NCBI GenBank assembly: GCA_022478985.1
Contig: JAKSZP010018543.1
Span: 62,001-126,000, forward strand
Reading direction: 5' to 3'
DNA length: 64,000 bases
Origin: Massospora cicadina
Taxonomy: Eukaryota > Entomophthoromycota > Entomophthoromycetes > Entomophthorales > Entomophthoraceae
In this document: piece by piece, positions 34,580 through 46,100 of the stretch
How the letters are laid out: each line of letters opens with the position of its first letter
How positions within the stretch are numbered: the first letter of the stretch is position 1
Notes under the pieces: model-generated
What the model was told of the DNA's origin: nothing
Databases searched by the model: none
What the model saw: only the letters and a program-made list of their open reading frames with translations
Program-made: the position numbers and the translations under genes

Positions 34580-37311
34580 ATGCCAAACGAGCCAGCACCA
34601 CCTCAAATGAAGCAACCCTCGGTTACCCACATCAGGGTCAACCAGAATCACCCGCTCTCAAGCAGCAGCCATGAAAGCAGGCACCACCCCCAACCTGGAG
34701 CTACTCCAACTAGCGCCAGTTCACCTGATCGCACTTCTGCAACCTGCACGCCTAACAGCTCTGTGTGCGCTGCCTCCAACCAACCCGCTGGGCCCCCTCC
34801 AACCAAGGAGGCCATCACCCTCGCTGTTTTAATGGCGTCTGCTCAGTTGAATGCAACTCAGCCCATCCAGGCATTCACCTCCCCCATTGTGTCAGCTAAT
34901 TCGGCCCCATCTATTATTGCTGACGCCGTGTTTCTGGCTCCCTCCATGAGGGGCGATACCCAGCTACCTGGCCCCCAAATCCTCAGATGTAAGGTTGGAT
35001 TAGCCGCACATTCTGGTTCACTAAGCACCAAATTGGGACAATCTACTCTTCCTAAAGAGGATTCAAATGGTTTGGATTTTGGAACTTCACACCAGTTCCA
35101 ATCTCCCCATCCCATTTAAACCCCGTAATTGGCACTTCTCAAGTCGGCACTTTATCTCAATATGCTGAAAACGACCAATTTACCAATCAGCCAATGAGTT
35201 TTGCCTACTAAATCACAGCAAATACTCAGGCTGAATTTACTCAAATAGATTGGGATGGTGATAAAACATCGCCCTCCTCACAATTGGCTGAAGTTAATTC
35301 CAATCTGGATGGGACTCCCCAATTTAGCGAGGCCCAACAATCACCTGGCCCCCAAACCCTTGGATGTAAGGTTGGATTAGCCGCACATTCTGGTTCACTA
35401 AGCACCAAATTGGGACAATCTACTCTTCCCAATGAGGATTTAAATGGTTTGGATTTTGGAACTTCACACTAGTTCCAATCTCACCTGTCCCATTTAAACC
35501 CCGTAATTGGCACTTCTCAAGTCGGCACTTTATCTCAATATATGCTGAAAACGACCAATTCACCAATCAGCCAATGAGTTTTGCCCACGAAATCACAGCA
35601 AATACTTGGGCTGAATTTACTCAAATAGATTGGGATGGTGATAAAACATCTCCCTCCTCCCAACTGGCTGGAGTTAATTCCAATCTGGATGGGCCTCCCC
35701 AATTTGGCGAGGCCCAACAAACCGCCCCTCAATTTAATATGACGCCAACAACTGCTGTAACATTCCAGCAACAAGGGAACTCCGCAAACTTGTCCAAACC
35801 ACCAGCTCACACTCAACCCGCAATTGCAGCCCAAAGCAAACACAAACGTACCAAAGGAGCCACTGGGGCGTGGCAAAACCTCTGGCACCAACGCTACCCA
35901 AAGCTGATCCCCGTGAAGTGGCGTTTATTGCTGATGTTAAGAAGAAATGGGCCAAAACTAGAGCGCAAAAAGCTCTACACCTCGCTCAACCCTCTCCCAC
36001 GCAATTCGCCTTTATTATGGGCATAACCCTGTTGAATTCATACAGAGGATTACTTCTCATACTTTGCAGCGATTGCGGAGACATTCCCCAATTAACACCA
36101 CCATCCATGAATCAGTGGAGGGCCACTACATCGATGTGGGCTTCACTGAAGCTGCCCTTGCTGACCATGCTGCCACCCTCCAGGTCATTATTCCACGCGG
36201 ATCTCTTCGCATCTCCCTCACACGCTCTCACCTGGAGAAAATTTCATGGGTTACTTTTTCCAACCTACCAACGACTGTTGATCTTGAGTCTCTTAAACTG
36301 GCACTCCATCGTGGTTTAATGGAGTTTGGGTCTGTTCTTTCAGTGGACTTTAGCGTCCCCTCTTACTATGCTCCAACTCAAGAGCTCGCACTGCTAGGGC
36401 GTCGTTCATCCCCTCCCCCACTGTATCCCGCAACATTGAGGTTATTCCTCGTGTGGCGGTAGTTGGGGCATTCCCTGAGATCTTTTTTGTCGACCCTGAT
36501 CAGGCGCGCCCCCGGTGTTCATGGTGTAACGCCCTTGGACACTTGTATAGTGGCTGCACAGCTCGAAAACAAGCCCTCTTAGCCACCACCCAGGGGCCTA
36601 AACCAGGCCAAAAACGATCCCACGTGGCTGCAGCAGCAATAACACAACCCGCACAATGGGTTCCCGTTCAAGACCTGTCCCCTGAGGCTTTACGCTTAGC
36701 AGTTGAAACAGCTAACCCCACTATTGGTATGGGATACCTTCGCGCTCATGCCCCCCTTCCAATGGGCACCCCCTCCAATCTCCCAGAGTCAACTCCTCTC
36801 TTTCACCAAGCGCAAGGCATCTCCCACAGGGTGCCCCTCGTCAGCCACCCCCACTCAGGGCTCCGCGGCACCCCCACCAACCTCCACCAGAGATTTATCG
36901 CATCAACCCTCAGCTCCCAATGGAGCTATGCCCACCATCATGGACTGGCAACCCGCGGCCTGCGGTAGAAGTGCCACCCTCAAAGAGTCCTACCCCCAAC
37001 CTCACAGTCCATTTCGCGCGGATCCTTTGCAGTGTTGGAGGAAGTGAATATGGACTCAGACTCATCAAATGGGGACACGCGGAGGTCACCATTGAGCACC
37101 CTCAGGTCCTTCCCCTGCAACGGAGCGGGGGCAGCATCCTAGGCTGGCTTACTGGGTCCTCCGCCCCCCACCCTCTCCTTCCCCTCAGAACCCTCGACGC
37201 TCCTCACGGATTGCAGCTAATAGTCAAGCTAAAGGACTCAAAACTAGTCGCCTCACAGCAGCAGGTTTAAGCGCTGGCAACCCCCCAGGACATGGAGGGG
37301 AACAGCTATGA
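34580..37311 (+). pseudogene. Family A ORF1, full span, frameshifted (copy A2)
   Basis: The N-terminal region (34,580-35,119, MPNEPAPPQMKQPS...) is Pro/Ser/Thr/Gln-rich. It is followed by a 377 bp direct duplication with stops in both copies, then a Lys-rich part (KRTKGATG, DVKKKWAKTRAQKA). The conserved block INTTIHESVEGHYIDVGFTE...HAATLQVIIPRG and WVTFSNLPTTVDLESLKLALHRGLMEFG spans about 36,080-36,330. The knuckle C-SW-C-NALG-H-LYSG-C is at 36,514-36,555. The C-terminus has RRSSRIAANSQAKG and ends with TGA overlapping the ORF2 start as ATGA at 37,308-37,311. At least five small indels break the frame. The inferred role is RNA binding. Confidence 0.82.
34966..35720 (+). repeat. Internal 377 bp tandem duplication in A2 ORF1
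   Basis: Unit 1 is 34,966-35,342 and unit 2 is 35,343-35,720, both beginning ACCTGGCCCCCAAA. They differ by a few substitutions and small indels in the TCTCC/TCTCACCTG and CAATATG/CAATATATG areas. 377 is not a multiple of three. Confidence 0.9.
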
Positions 37312-40300
37312 GTCCCCATGGCAGCACCCTGGCCCTGCAATCCATCAACGCAAATGGGTTGCGGGACTTTAAGCGGAGAGCCCGCCTCCTCCGAAACTTC
37401 AGGTCAGCACAAATTGACATCGCTGCTGTCCAGGAGCCCCATATCCTCCCCCAGGAACAATCTGCATGGAATGAACAGTTTGGAGGCAACTCCTTCTGGA
37501 CAAACCATGCCGCCCTTATTGTTTTGAATCCCCAGGTTAAAACCCATTCTTTTTCACAATATCTAGGTGGCCGCCTCATACTGGCCAAACTCACCACTCC
37601 TGACTTCTCCTTCTTCGCTGCAAGCATCTACCTGCCTAATGCAGGTCAGGAGCAAAATCGGCTCTTGGAAGAGCTCCTCCAACTCAATCTCCCATGGAAT
37701 ACAGTCCTCTTAGGAGATTTCAACACAGTTATAAGTCGCGTCCATGACTCTTACCCCCTGCAGCAAAGGAACGCCCTGGATCAAGTAGCCTCCAGGATTT
37801 CCTCCGCCTGAGCGGCTTTATAGATGCGCTTCTACCCTCCGCGTCTGGCCTAAGTTGCATGAATAGGATCCAGTATGATGGAGGAGCTTTCCAGTCAGCG
37901 TCACGCATAGATATGGCACTGATTGGCCCCCTGCTAATTGGCCGCGTCTCCTCTCCCATCTCTCGTGACAACCATTTGAGTGATCACAGGTCACTCACCG
38001 TTGTCCTCACCACCACACTTAGACCGTCGCGTAGGTTCTGGCCTAGGGTTGCCCCAGCTCCTCTCAACAACCCCTTCACTAAGGAGAAGCTGTCTATGAC
38101 CATACGGGAGACTCTCACCTCCCCCCACCCCACCTGCTTGACCACAAGGCTAGATGGGCGGTGACCAAGGTGGCATCACCCGCGTTGCTTACAACTGTGC
38201 CAAAGCCCAGATGACTGCAGCTCGCGCCAGAGTCAAAAGGGCGGAAGCCAGAATCAGACATCTAGAGAGAAACTGCCAGCCTTCGCCCTCTCCCAGATGG
38301 TTGGAAGACTGGGAAGCGGCGCAGGAAGCACTCCGCTTGGAGCTCACACTGCAGGAAGAACGGGCAGCAAACTTTACAACATCTCGTTACTATGCTCAAT
38401 GGGAACGCCCCACCCGCTTCTTCTTTCAGAAACAGAAAGCCCGGTCAACAGCGCAGGATATTACTGCACTGAAGATTGGCACTACAACCACTTCAGATAA
38501 GGAGGAAATCACGCAGGAACTACACCGCTTCTACTCCAGCCTCTTCCATGCCACCCAGGTGGACCCATCGGACATCCAAGACTTCCTGTGGTGGGCTCCA
38601 GAGCCGCCCATTGACCCACGGGCTGATGAGGCTCTACTGGCGCCTATTTCCATCCAGGAGGTGATGGAAACCCATCTGAAATCCCCACGGCTTAAAGCCC
38701 CAGGCCCAGATGGAATACCCTTCGAGGTGTACCTTCTGGAACCTGCAGTGATAGCCAGAATCCTCCGCGACCTCTTCGCTGCACTCTTGGTGAATGGCGA
38801 GGTCCTCCCCGACTCCAGAGGCTCAATCACGACCCTCATTCAAAAGAAGTCAGACCGTGAGAACCTGGCGAACTGGCGCCCCATAGCGTTGATCAACACA
38901 GACCACAAGCTCTTCACGAAGCTTCTGGCCAACCGCATTACCAAATGGGTGTCACCTCGCCTCTCCCCATCCCAGCACGGTTTTATTCCGGGGAGGTCGT
39001 TATGGGACAACTATAATGACCTTCACGTGACTTTGACTGTTAACTCTCGTAAGGTGAATGGCTTTGTGGCTCTCCTGGATATGGAGAAAGCATATGATCG
39101 GGTAGCCTGGAAGTATATTGATGCTTCCCTGGCCCGCTTCCATCTCCCACCCGCAGCTAGGCGCTGGATATCAGCGCTCTATGACCAGCTCCACACCAGA
39201 GTCCTGGCGCCAATGGGTTTTACAGTGGCAGTACCCGTTGGACAAGGTCTCCGGCAAGGGGACCCCCTGAGCCCTATCCTTTTTAACATCACCCTTGACC
39301 CCCTCTTGGCCTCCTTACAGGACAAGCTAACAGGGATTCTGGTCCCAGGTAAAGCCCCCACACGCACCATGGCATTTGCAGATGACACTGCCATTGCATT
39401 TGGCTGCCCTGGGGATGTTGCCCTCGCTGCTGTGACCATTGAGAGGTACACCAAGGCGTCCAACGCCATGGTCAACACCTCCAAGACAACAGTTGTACAG
39501 GTCGGCTCCCCCACCTTCCCCCCACCATTTGGTATTGAACCTGTGCGCGGTACCTTCCGTCACCTGGGCGTTCTCACCAGCCAACAAGGAGTTGCGCTAA
39601 AAGACAATGAGGACTTGCTCCTTGCAGCAGTTAACTCCAGGATTGCCAGCTGGAACCGGCGGCACACCACCCCCCAGGGTCGAGCTCTGATGGCCAATGT
39701 GTTCCTTCTCTCCAAAGTCTGGTTCCTAGCGCACGTCTGCCCATTCACAGATGCCTTTTATACGCGGCTCAATGTAATCCTCCGCTGTTGGATCTGGGGC
39801 TCAAACCATCCACCAATGGCCCTCTCAACCTTTGCCCGACCCTGCAATGAAGGGGGCCTAGGGCTTCTGGACACGCGATCCCACGCCACCACAATCTTCC
39901 TGAAGTTCCTATGGCCGACTGTCTGATGGGACGCGACCCCCATGCCCCAATGGGCGCCCGCCCTACGCCAGTCAGTGCCAGCAGCTCTGGGTCTTCCTAG
40001 AGCATCTCTGACCTCATTAGGGGAGTGGCTCACAAACCACCCAGGCCATCGCCTAAAACCATCCTCATCCCCCTACTGGAACCAGGCTCTCCTTGCCCTG
40101 AAACGAGTAGGCGCGCGGATCCACCATGCCTTCCCATACAGAAGGGAAGGCCCTGGCCTCAGCCCACGTCGCCATGCAATTTTGCACAATGGACAAGTTG
40201 TCACAACTCGCCTCAACCCCCAAGATCGTCCTCCCATCCGCCCAAGACTCCTTGAGCTCCTCCCTCCCTCCGTGAGATTTGACCTTAAGGAATTGTGGAA

Positions 40301-40838
40301 GGACGTCTATCACCCCATCCTGTCAGCAAAGGTGTCCAACACCTTATGGAGGGTGCTCCACTGTTCATACAGGACAGGGGACCGGACTGGCCCTACCTTC
40401 CAGCACCGAAGCTGCCCCCGCTGTGTGGAGCCTATTGACTCCCACCTCCATCGTTTTTTCACCTGTCCAGGTGTCGCCGCATTTTGGCCAAAGGCCCGCG
40501 CGCTCCTCCATGCTCAGCCCTGGTCTGGACACCCTGTGAAAGACCTCATGTTTGAGCAGACATTGCCTGGTTGCCACCGACCCCTCCATGTCCTCGCCTA
40601 TGCCACAGCCATCTGGACCATCCATAACTCCTTCCTTCATGCTGCCTTTGACCAGCAGGTGTGGACCCTTCCACACATGATAACCCACTTTCAGGTACAC
40701 TTTGAGATGGCCCTGAAGGTCTGCACTATGTCGCCAACCCTTCCCCACTCAGTTGTCACTGCAGCACGGTTTTGGCGCGCAAACCCCCTCCCTTTCTCGA
40801 TGCCTCCTCCCTCCCCTTCCCTCACCTCAGGCTCTTAG
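37308..40838 (+). pseudogene. Family A ORF2: APE endonuclease, RT, CCHC finger (best copy)
   Basis: It starts MSPHGSTLALQSINANG. The endonuclease motifs are AAVQEPH, LLGDFNT and LSDHRSL. A frame change near 37,795 is shared with A1, and another lies near 38,160. From 38,154 the RT frame is open for 590 codons with KAPGPDGIPFE, NWRPIALI, FIPGRSLWDN, LLDMEKAYDRVAW, GLRQGDPLSPILFN and the catalytic AFADD (about 39,374-39,385). A single TGA (39,924-39,926, TGC in A1) interrupts it before 298 more codons. These include the finger C-PR-C-VEPIDSHL-H-RFFT-C at 40,412-40,465. About 1,177 codons in total. It would nick DNA and prime reverse transcription there. It is inactive as written but only mildly damaged. 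Confidence 0.92.
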
Positions 40839-40907
40839 GAGCCAGGCGTAATTCAATAAACATCGATGAATCCCCCCTTGGGTTGGGACCATCTAGTACT
40901 AAAAAAA

Positions 40908-41135
40908 GAATAAGGCTGCTGATCAAGTATGGCGTAGCGGTATAGCTCAGTTCAAAGATGGAGATATGGTTTTGTTCCATGGCCAGCACGGGTTTAGGTG
41001 GAAACACAAGTTGGCCAAACTCTGGACTGGTCTTTTGAGATAATTGAGAAAATAAGCATCGACGCCTACATTATTAAGGACCCTGCAAGTGGTCATATCA
41101 TCAATCAAGTGCACGTGAAGCTCCTTTGAGCATAT
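40908..41135 (+). pseudogene. Gypsy G2 integrase C-terminal end
   Basis: Open in one frame from the A2 junction: DGDMVLFHGQHGFRWKHKLAKL, then WTGLFEIIEKI (the GPY/F-type module, with GLF for GPF) and YIIKDPASGHIINQVHVKLL up to TGA at about 41,130. The same block on the minus strand at about 6,165-6,110 belongs to G1, so G1 and G2 are one family. The GPY/F module follows the integrase core and helps DNA binding. The preceding pol is absent, so A2 marks a breakpoint. Confidence 0.8.
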
Positions 41136-41157
41136 AAACAATAGGAGACTTATCATC

Positions 41158-41171
41158 CTTTCAAAGGGGTA
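41158..41171 (+). promoter_or_regulatory. G2 polypurine tract (putative)
   Basis: AAAGGGGTAA lies directly before the LTR start TGTTATGA. G1 has GGGGGTAA in the same place. This primes plus-strand DNA synthesis in LTR elements. Confidence 0.6.
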
Positions 41172-41752
41172 ATGTTATGATTCTGATATGAATGGATGAT
41201 AAGCTCTAAGTCGTTATGGCAGAATGGGTGAGATTGGTTAAAAAGAGTAAATTCTAATATGGATAAAGATCGCCTTGACATAGGGTGATAGGGCGATACC
41301 AAGCCTTAAACAAATATATAGTGGGTCGCCTCCAAATCAGGCAATAAGATGATATTGACATAATACAAATAATGAAGAGATTTCCTCAAACTAAGGTGAT
41401 CATGAATATAATAAAATAGTAAACTCTATTAGAACTAATGAGAATATGGCGGAACAAATAGTCTACGCAAAAGGGTCTGTAACATATGAAGTCATTTTTT
41501 ATAATCAATAAAAGAAGACTGAAAGAGGAGGATTGTTAATAGGAAAGAGAGAGCAGAACAGCGAGGATCCGCTGTAAAGTATTAAATTAAATAAAAGAAG
41601 TGTTGTCAAGGCAATTGCTCCATATTTTATTATGTTTATCACATCGTTTTGAGGAAAAACATTTATCTCTCGTTGCAATCACTTTTGCAATAAAATTCAA
41701 TTCAAGTCTGATTTTAGTTTGATAATCTCACCAAGGAGATTAGTTTGCATCA

Positions 41753-43087
41753 ATGTCGGGGAGCAGTTGGCAAGTAAGGTAAAGGGCACAGGTGGTGGCC
41801 CCACAACTTCCACAGTTCACAAACGCCCCAGTGAATCCGGTGGATTAGACAAAACAAAAAACTGGCAGTTATCATTCCCCAGGAAAATTAGCTTGGCAGG
41901 CGAGATGCAATCAGTACATCAATACGCCGCACTCTCAACCACTCTTGTTGGTGGAACATGGAGTACAGGTATTCCTGGATATTCAGAAAATGACGCTATG
42001 GGAAAAATTTTGTGGGGATGTACACATTCATTTCCTGAACGCGGTGTATGTCGCACCTCACTCCATGACATGTAGTTGGCTGGATCTTGGTTTCAAGAGC
42101 AAGGAGGCAGCAGATGAAGCTGCTATGGTGCGCGTTGTGGTAGACCTCCCTGACGGGCAGCAAATTGTCAAAACTAAGCACACCAGAGGGACAAAATCCA
42201 ACCAAAATTTTCTTACTTTCAACTTTCTGCCCACTACGGTCAAACGCGCCATACTGGAACAGCACCTGAAGGCCAGACTCGCCATATGTTAAAATACAAT
42301 CCTTCAAAATGCAACGATTTACAAGTGCCACACCTGTGCATTGGAAAGGCTATTGCAGTCCTGACCCCAACTGAGGGGATAGCGCAGGATCTATTTCAAA
42401 TCCTGCACCCCACCTATGTCAATATTGAGGGGCATACCACCCACCCTTTCCAGGTAACAGTGGACAGCTCACCTCCCATCTGCACCCATTGTGATGCGTT
42501 CAGCCACAAGGCACATGCCTTCCCCTCAAAGGAGGGCATCACATTCCAAGAACATCCCTTGGTGGCCATGAACAACGGGGAGACCCACTATGATTTAACC
42601 GCCGATACAAAGGACATCTTACCATGGAAAGCACAAGGTTGCTATTTAGTAGTGCACCCTATATCCCCACAAGAGTGGAAGAAGGCCAAACAGGCCCGCA
42701 AGGCGGTGGCCAAGGAGGCGGCCAAAGTCGCCTCCACTATCTCACTCTCCCAACGCCAGGAGGACATGGAGACTTTAGCAGTGGAAGCAGCTTGGGAATC
42801 TCTCGACCAAGCAGATTGGGATGCCCAAGCAAATTGGGATGCCCATAATGATGCCCCGATGGGTTGAGTTGATTTCACCTGACCTAAGCGCCCAAGCCTC
42901 GATTGGAACCAATTCAGACTCCAACCTCCCTGACAAAACTTCTAATTCAAGTGTTGGTGCACCAACAATGAGCGCACCGCAAAAATCCCATTCTGCAGTG
43001 GGGAAACAAAAAACAAAGACAAAAGCCAATGTGAACCTTACTGCTAAGGTTACCCGTTCTTCCAACTACGTTGCTGCACACACCTGA
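41753..43087 (+). pseudogene. Family B ORF1 (copy B3)
   Basis: It starts MSGSSW like B1, then a one-base loss shifts the frame. The central part is open at 41,945-42,292 (VFLDIQKMTLWEKFCGDVHIHFLNAVYVAPHS) and 42,286-42,867. The zinc knuckle reads C-TH-C-DAFS-H-KAHA-F (about 42,480-42,525), so the last zinc ligand Cys has become Phe. The basic C-terminal tail (KQKTKTKANVNLTAKV) is in the frame ending with TGA at 43,085-43,087. The tail end and stop match B1. Inferred RNA-binding protein, non-functional here. Confidence 0.82.
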
Positions 43088-43162
43088 GGCACTGAGAAGC
43101 GCCGTGATGACCAAGAGATGGCTGAAGGGGTCAGATGCCCTTCCCCTTGCACCTAAGGTGCA

Positions 43163-46100
43163 ATGGGGAGTCTTTGGTTTAGGGACGTTGAACATCACCA
43201 GACTCAAGGCCTCACCATCCTGGGCTAGGAAACTGAGTTTTTACAAAATAATTTACCCGTGGACATCCTGGCTATCCAGGAGTCCACTGTCCACGCAGTT
43301 CTGAGGATGAATGGAAATCCATGCTCTCCCATCCCTGTCCTTCTGGTCAGAGAACTGTGGGGTGCTTATTCAAAAAATTTTTTTCTAATTTTTATCATCT
43401 GAATCCTTTTTTAATGGCTGAGTCCTCTTGTTGAATTTTTGTGGGCCAACATGGCACACGCTATCATCAACATTTATGCCCTGACCTGTGCATGAGAACA
43501 TCAGGAATTTTTCTCGCTGGTCAAATCCCTTCTGTTACCCCTTAACCCTTTTGTAGTTGGTGACATGAACTGTTGGTTGAACCCATCCACCAACCGCTGC
43601 CTTCTTCATCTTCCCTGCCACAGGGTCATGTTGAACTATGCGTCCTCAAGGCCACCCTAGGGTTGTTTGATGCGCTGCCTCATCATGCTCCGCTGATTGA
43701 AAACATGTCATGCCCCCACGTCCACAACGGCCAGTTAAGGTCCATGTCCCGCATCAACCCTCCTCACGCCGTTGATGTTTTGTACCCAAATTATCTAATT
43801 TCGCATGGCAAAAATCAATTTCTCCGATCACAGGCTGGTTTAAATAAACTTCCACCTGCCTGACCCAATCGCTCGGGCTCCAATATGGTGAAAACTTCGC
43901 TCAGCTGATCTTGCATCGCTAAGATTTTCCACATGGTTTGAACCTGCGACCTCAGCACAGGAGTTTATTGCACCATTTTGCGCTGATCCAATTTCCACCT
44001 GGTCTGCCTTCAAAGTGGACACAATCCGCCAAGCTCACCACCTCTACTCCTGATACTCACACTCCACCTTGGCAGTCATCTTGCGCGCTCTGGCGGAGCT
44101 GGCCCACCTGGAGGCTAACGTTCCAGCCAAGGGCTACAGCCCTGCTTGGGGTCACAAATGGGTGGAAGTGGCCGCCAACCTCAACGCGCTTGAGCGTCAA
44201 CACAAACATTGGGTTTGTGTTCAGTACAGAGCTAAACACATAACAGCGGGCAACACATGATCCGCTTACTTTTTTGAAAATTCTTTGCACTGCGCCAGAG
44301 CTTGGCCTGCACACAGATGCGAAGGCCAGACAATTCCGTCATGGATATGCCAGCCAAAGTGGCGATTGAGATATAAAAGTATTACTCTGAATTGTACTGA
44401 TCCAAACTAATTCCGCCAGCTGAAATGGCGAATTTTCTTAACAGTGCACACATCAGCACAGTTTCCCAATTCCCGGAGTTAATGAATTTGATTACTCCAG
44501 ATGAACTCTGGTCCGCCATCCGCGGTGCACCAAATCAGAAATGCTCAGGCCCTGATGGCATTCCTTATGAGTTCTATAAGAAGTAATTCAATTATTTATC
44601 CCCACTGTTGCTTGCCTCCCCTTAACCAGAGCCTTTTGGAAACACGCCTTCTACCAGGAGGGCAAGAGGCCTACACCATTACGCTCTTCAAAAAAGGGGA
44701 TAAGCTAGACCTGGCCAACTGGCGCCCAATTTCTTTAACAAGCACTGACACAAAATTTTTAACTAAAATCATGGCTAACCGTCTAGGGTTTGTTGCCTCT
44801 GCTACCATCTCCCCAGAACATTTTGGTTTCATACCCAGAAGGTCGATTTGGGACAACGTGCACACTGTGGCCAACGCCTGTCAGTCCACGGCCTCTGGTG
44901 CACTTGTATTTTTAAACCAGCAGAAGGCCTATAATAGAGTAAACTGGGAATACCTCAGGGCCTGCCTCCACCAATTCCGACTAACCTCTCGTTTCATCAG
45001 TTGGGTGATGCTGATGACAGAATCTGCTACAATGGCAGTTCGTGGCCCGGCTTTCTCATGGATGTAGTCCGCCCTCAAAGGGGCCTACGCCAAGGGGACC
45101 CCCTTAGCCCACTATTATATAACTTCAGCCTTGACCCACTTCTTTGGAACGTTAATGTCCGCCTTACTGGGGTCCATGTGCAAGGCCAAGCCCCAGTCAA
45201 GATGTTGGCATTTGCTGATGATTGTGTAGTCAGGGTGTTAAACATCATGATGCGTGCACATTCGAAGCTCTTATCCAGGTTTACTCCTGGGTAAGTAATG
45301 CTTCACTAAACGCTTCCAAAACTAAAAATCCTCCTTGGTCGGTATCAAACCCGCTGGGCTTCAGCGCCCTGTTTCCAGCCCAACCCATCTGATAGCACAC
45401 ACTCTTGCTTTCCCTGCCCATCCCACACCGCCTCACTTGTGCTCCCCTTTGTGCCGCGCCCTACCGTTGGGCCAGTCCGCCATTTGGGGGTGCGGTTGGA
45501 GGCAGGTGGGTATGCCTCAGCAGTGATGGAAATCCATATTCTGGACAACGTGACAAAGCGCATCGCCTCCCTCAGAGCCCACCCTACTTCCCTTACTGGC
45601 AGGGTTGTACTAGCCAATTCTATGCTCCTCTCCAAAGTTTGGTTTGGGGCCCACGCCATCGCCTTCTCCTCAGGTTTCTTCAAAACACTGTATGCCCTTC
45701 TGCAAGGGTGGCTTTGGTTGGGCCGCCCACCGCCAGTGTGACTTAAGGTCATGTTTGGCCCTCGCCATAGTGGTGGCATGGGCCTGCTAGAAAATGAGGC
45801 CCATGCTGCAAAGATCCTGGGAACCTGGATCGCGGCTGTTACCATCCCTACACTCCCAACCCAACACTGGTCCCGCGCAGCCCGCTCCAACTTCTCCCGC
45901 GCCCTGGGCCTTACCAATCCGTCGCACACTCACTCTTTGATAAAATCTCTGGCTTCCCACCCTTTGGCTGCAGGTACCCATGGAACTGCACCCCACTTCA
46001 AACGAATCCTTCTCTCCATGCGGAGCGCTGAGTGGAGAATTAATATTTTTGGACACACTGACCAGAGGGGACGCCCCTCTCCTCGGTTCATGCAGGAGGA

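Larger units (their letters stand above)
34457..40907 (+). mobile_element. LINE family A, copy A2, full length
   Basis: About 6.45 kb, from a leader CTCTTTCTGC then CATCACTTTTGAAAA to the A-tail at 40,901-40,907. The leader resembles that of family B, while the 3' end (CAATAAACATCGATGAATCC, then TCTAGTACTAAAAAAA) is specific to A. It contains ORF1, ORF2 and a 377 bp duplication in ORF1. No target-site duplication is evident. The 3' flank encodes the end of a gypsy integrase (G2), but the 5' flank does not look like gypsy. Confidence 0.9.

Noticed and set aside
14560..43000. Possible programmed +1 frameshift near the end of family B ORF1, since B1 and B3 both need a shift just before the basic tail.
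   Set aside because: B2 reads straight through here. B1 is explained by a 2-base loss relative to B2, and B3 by a different indel at a different codon phase. There is no shared slippery site.
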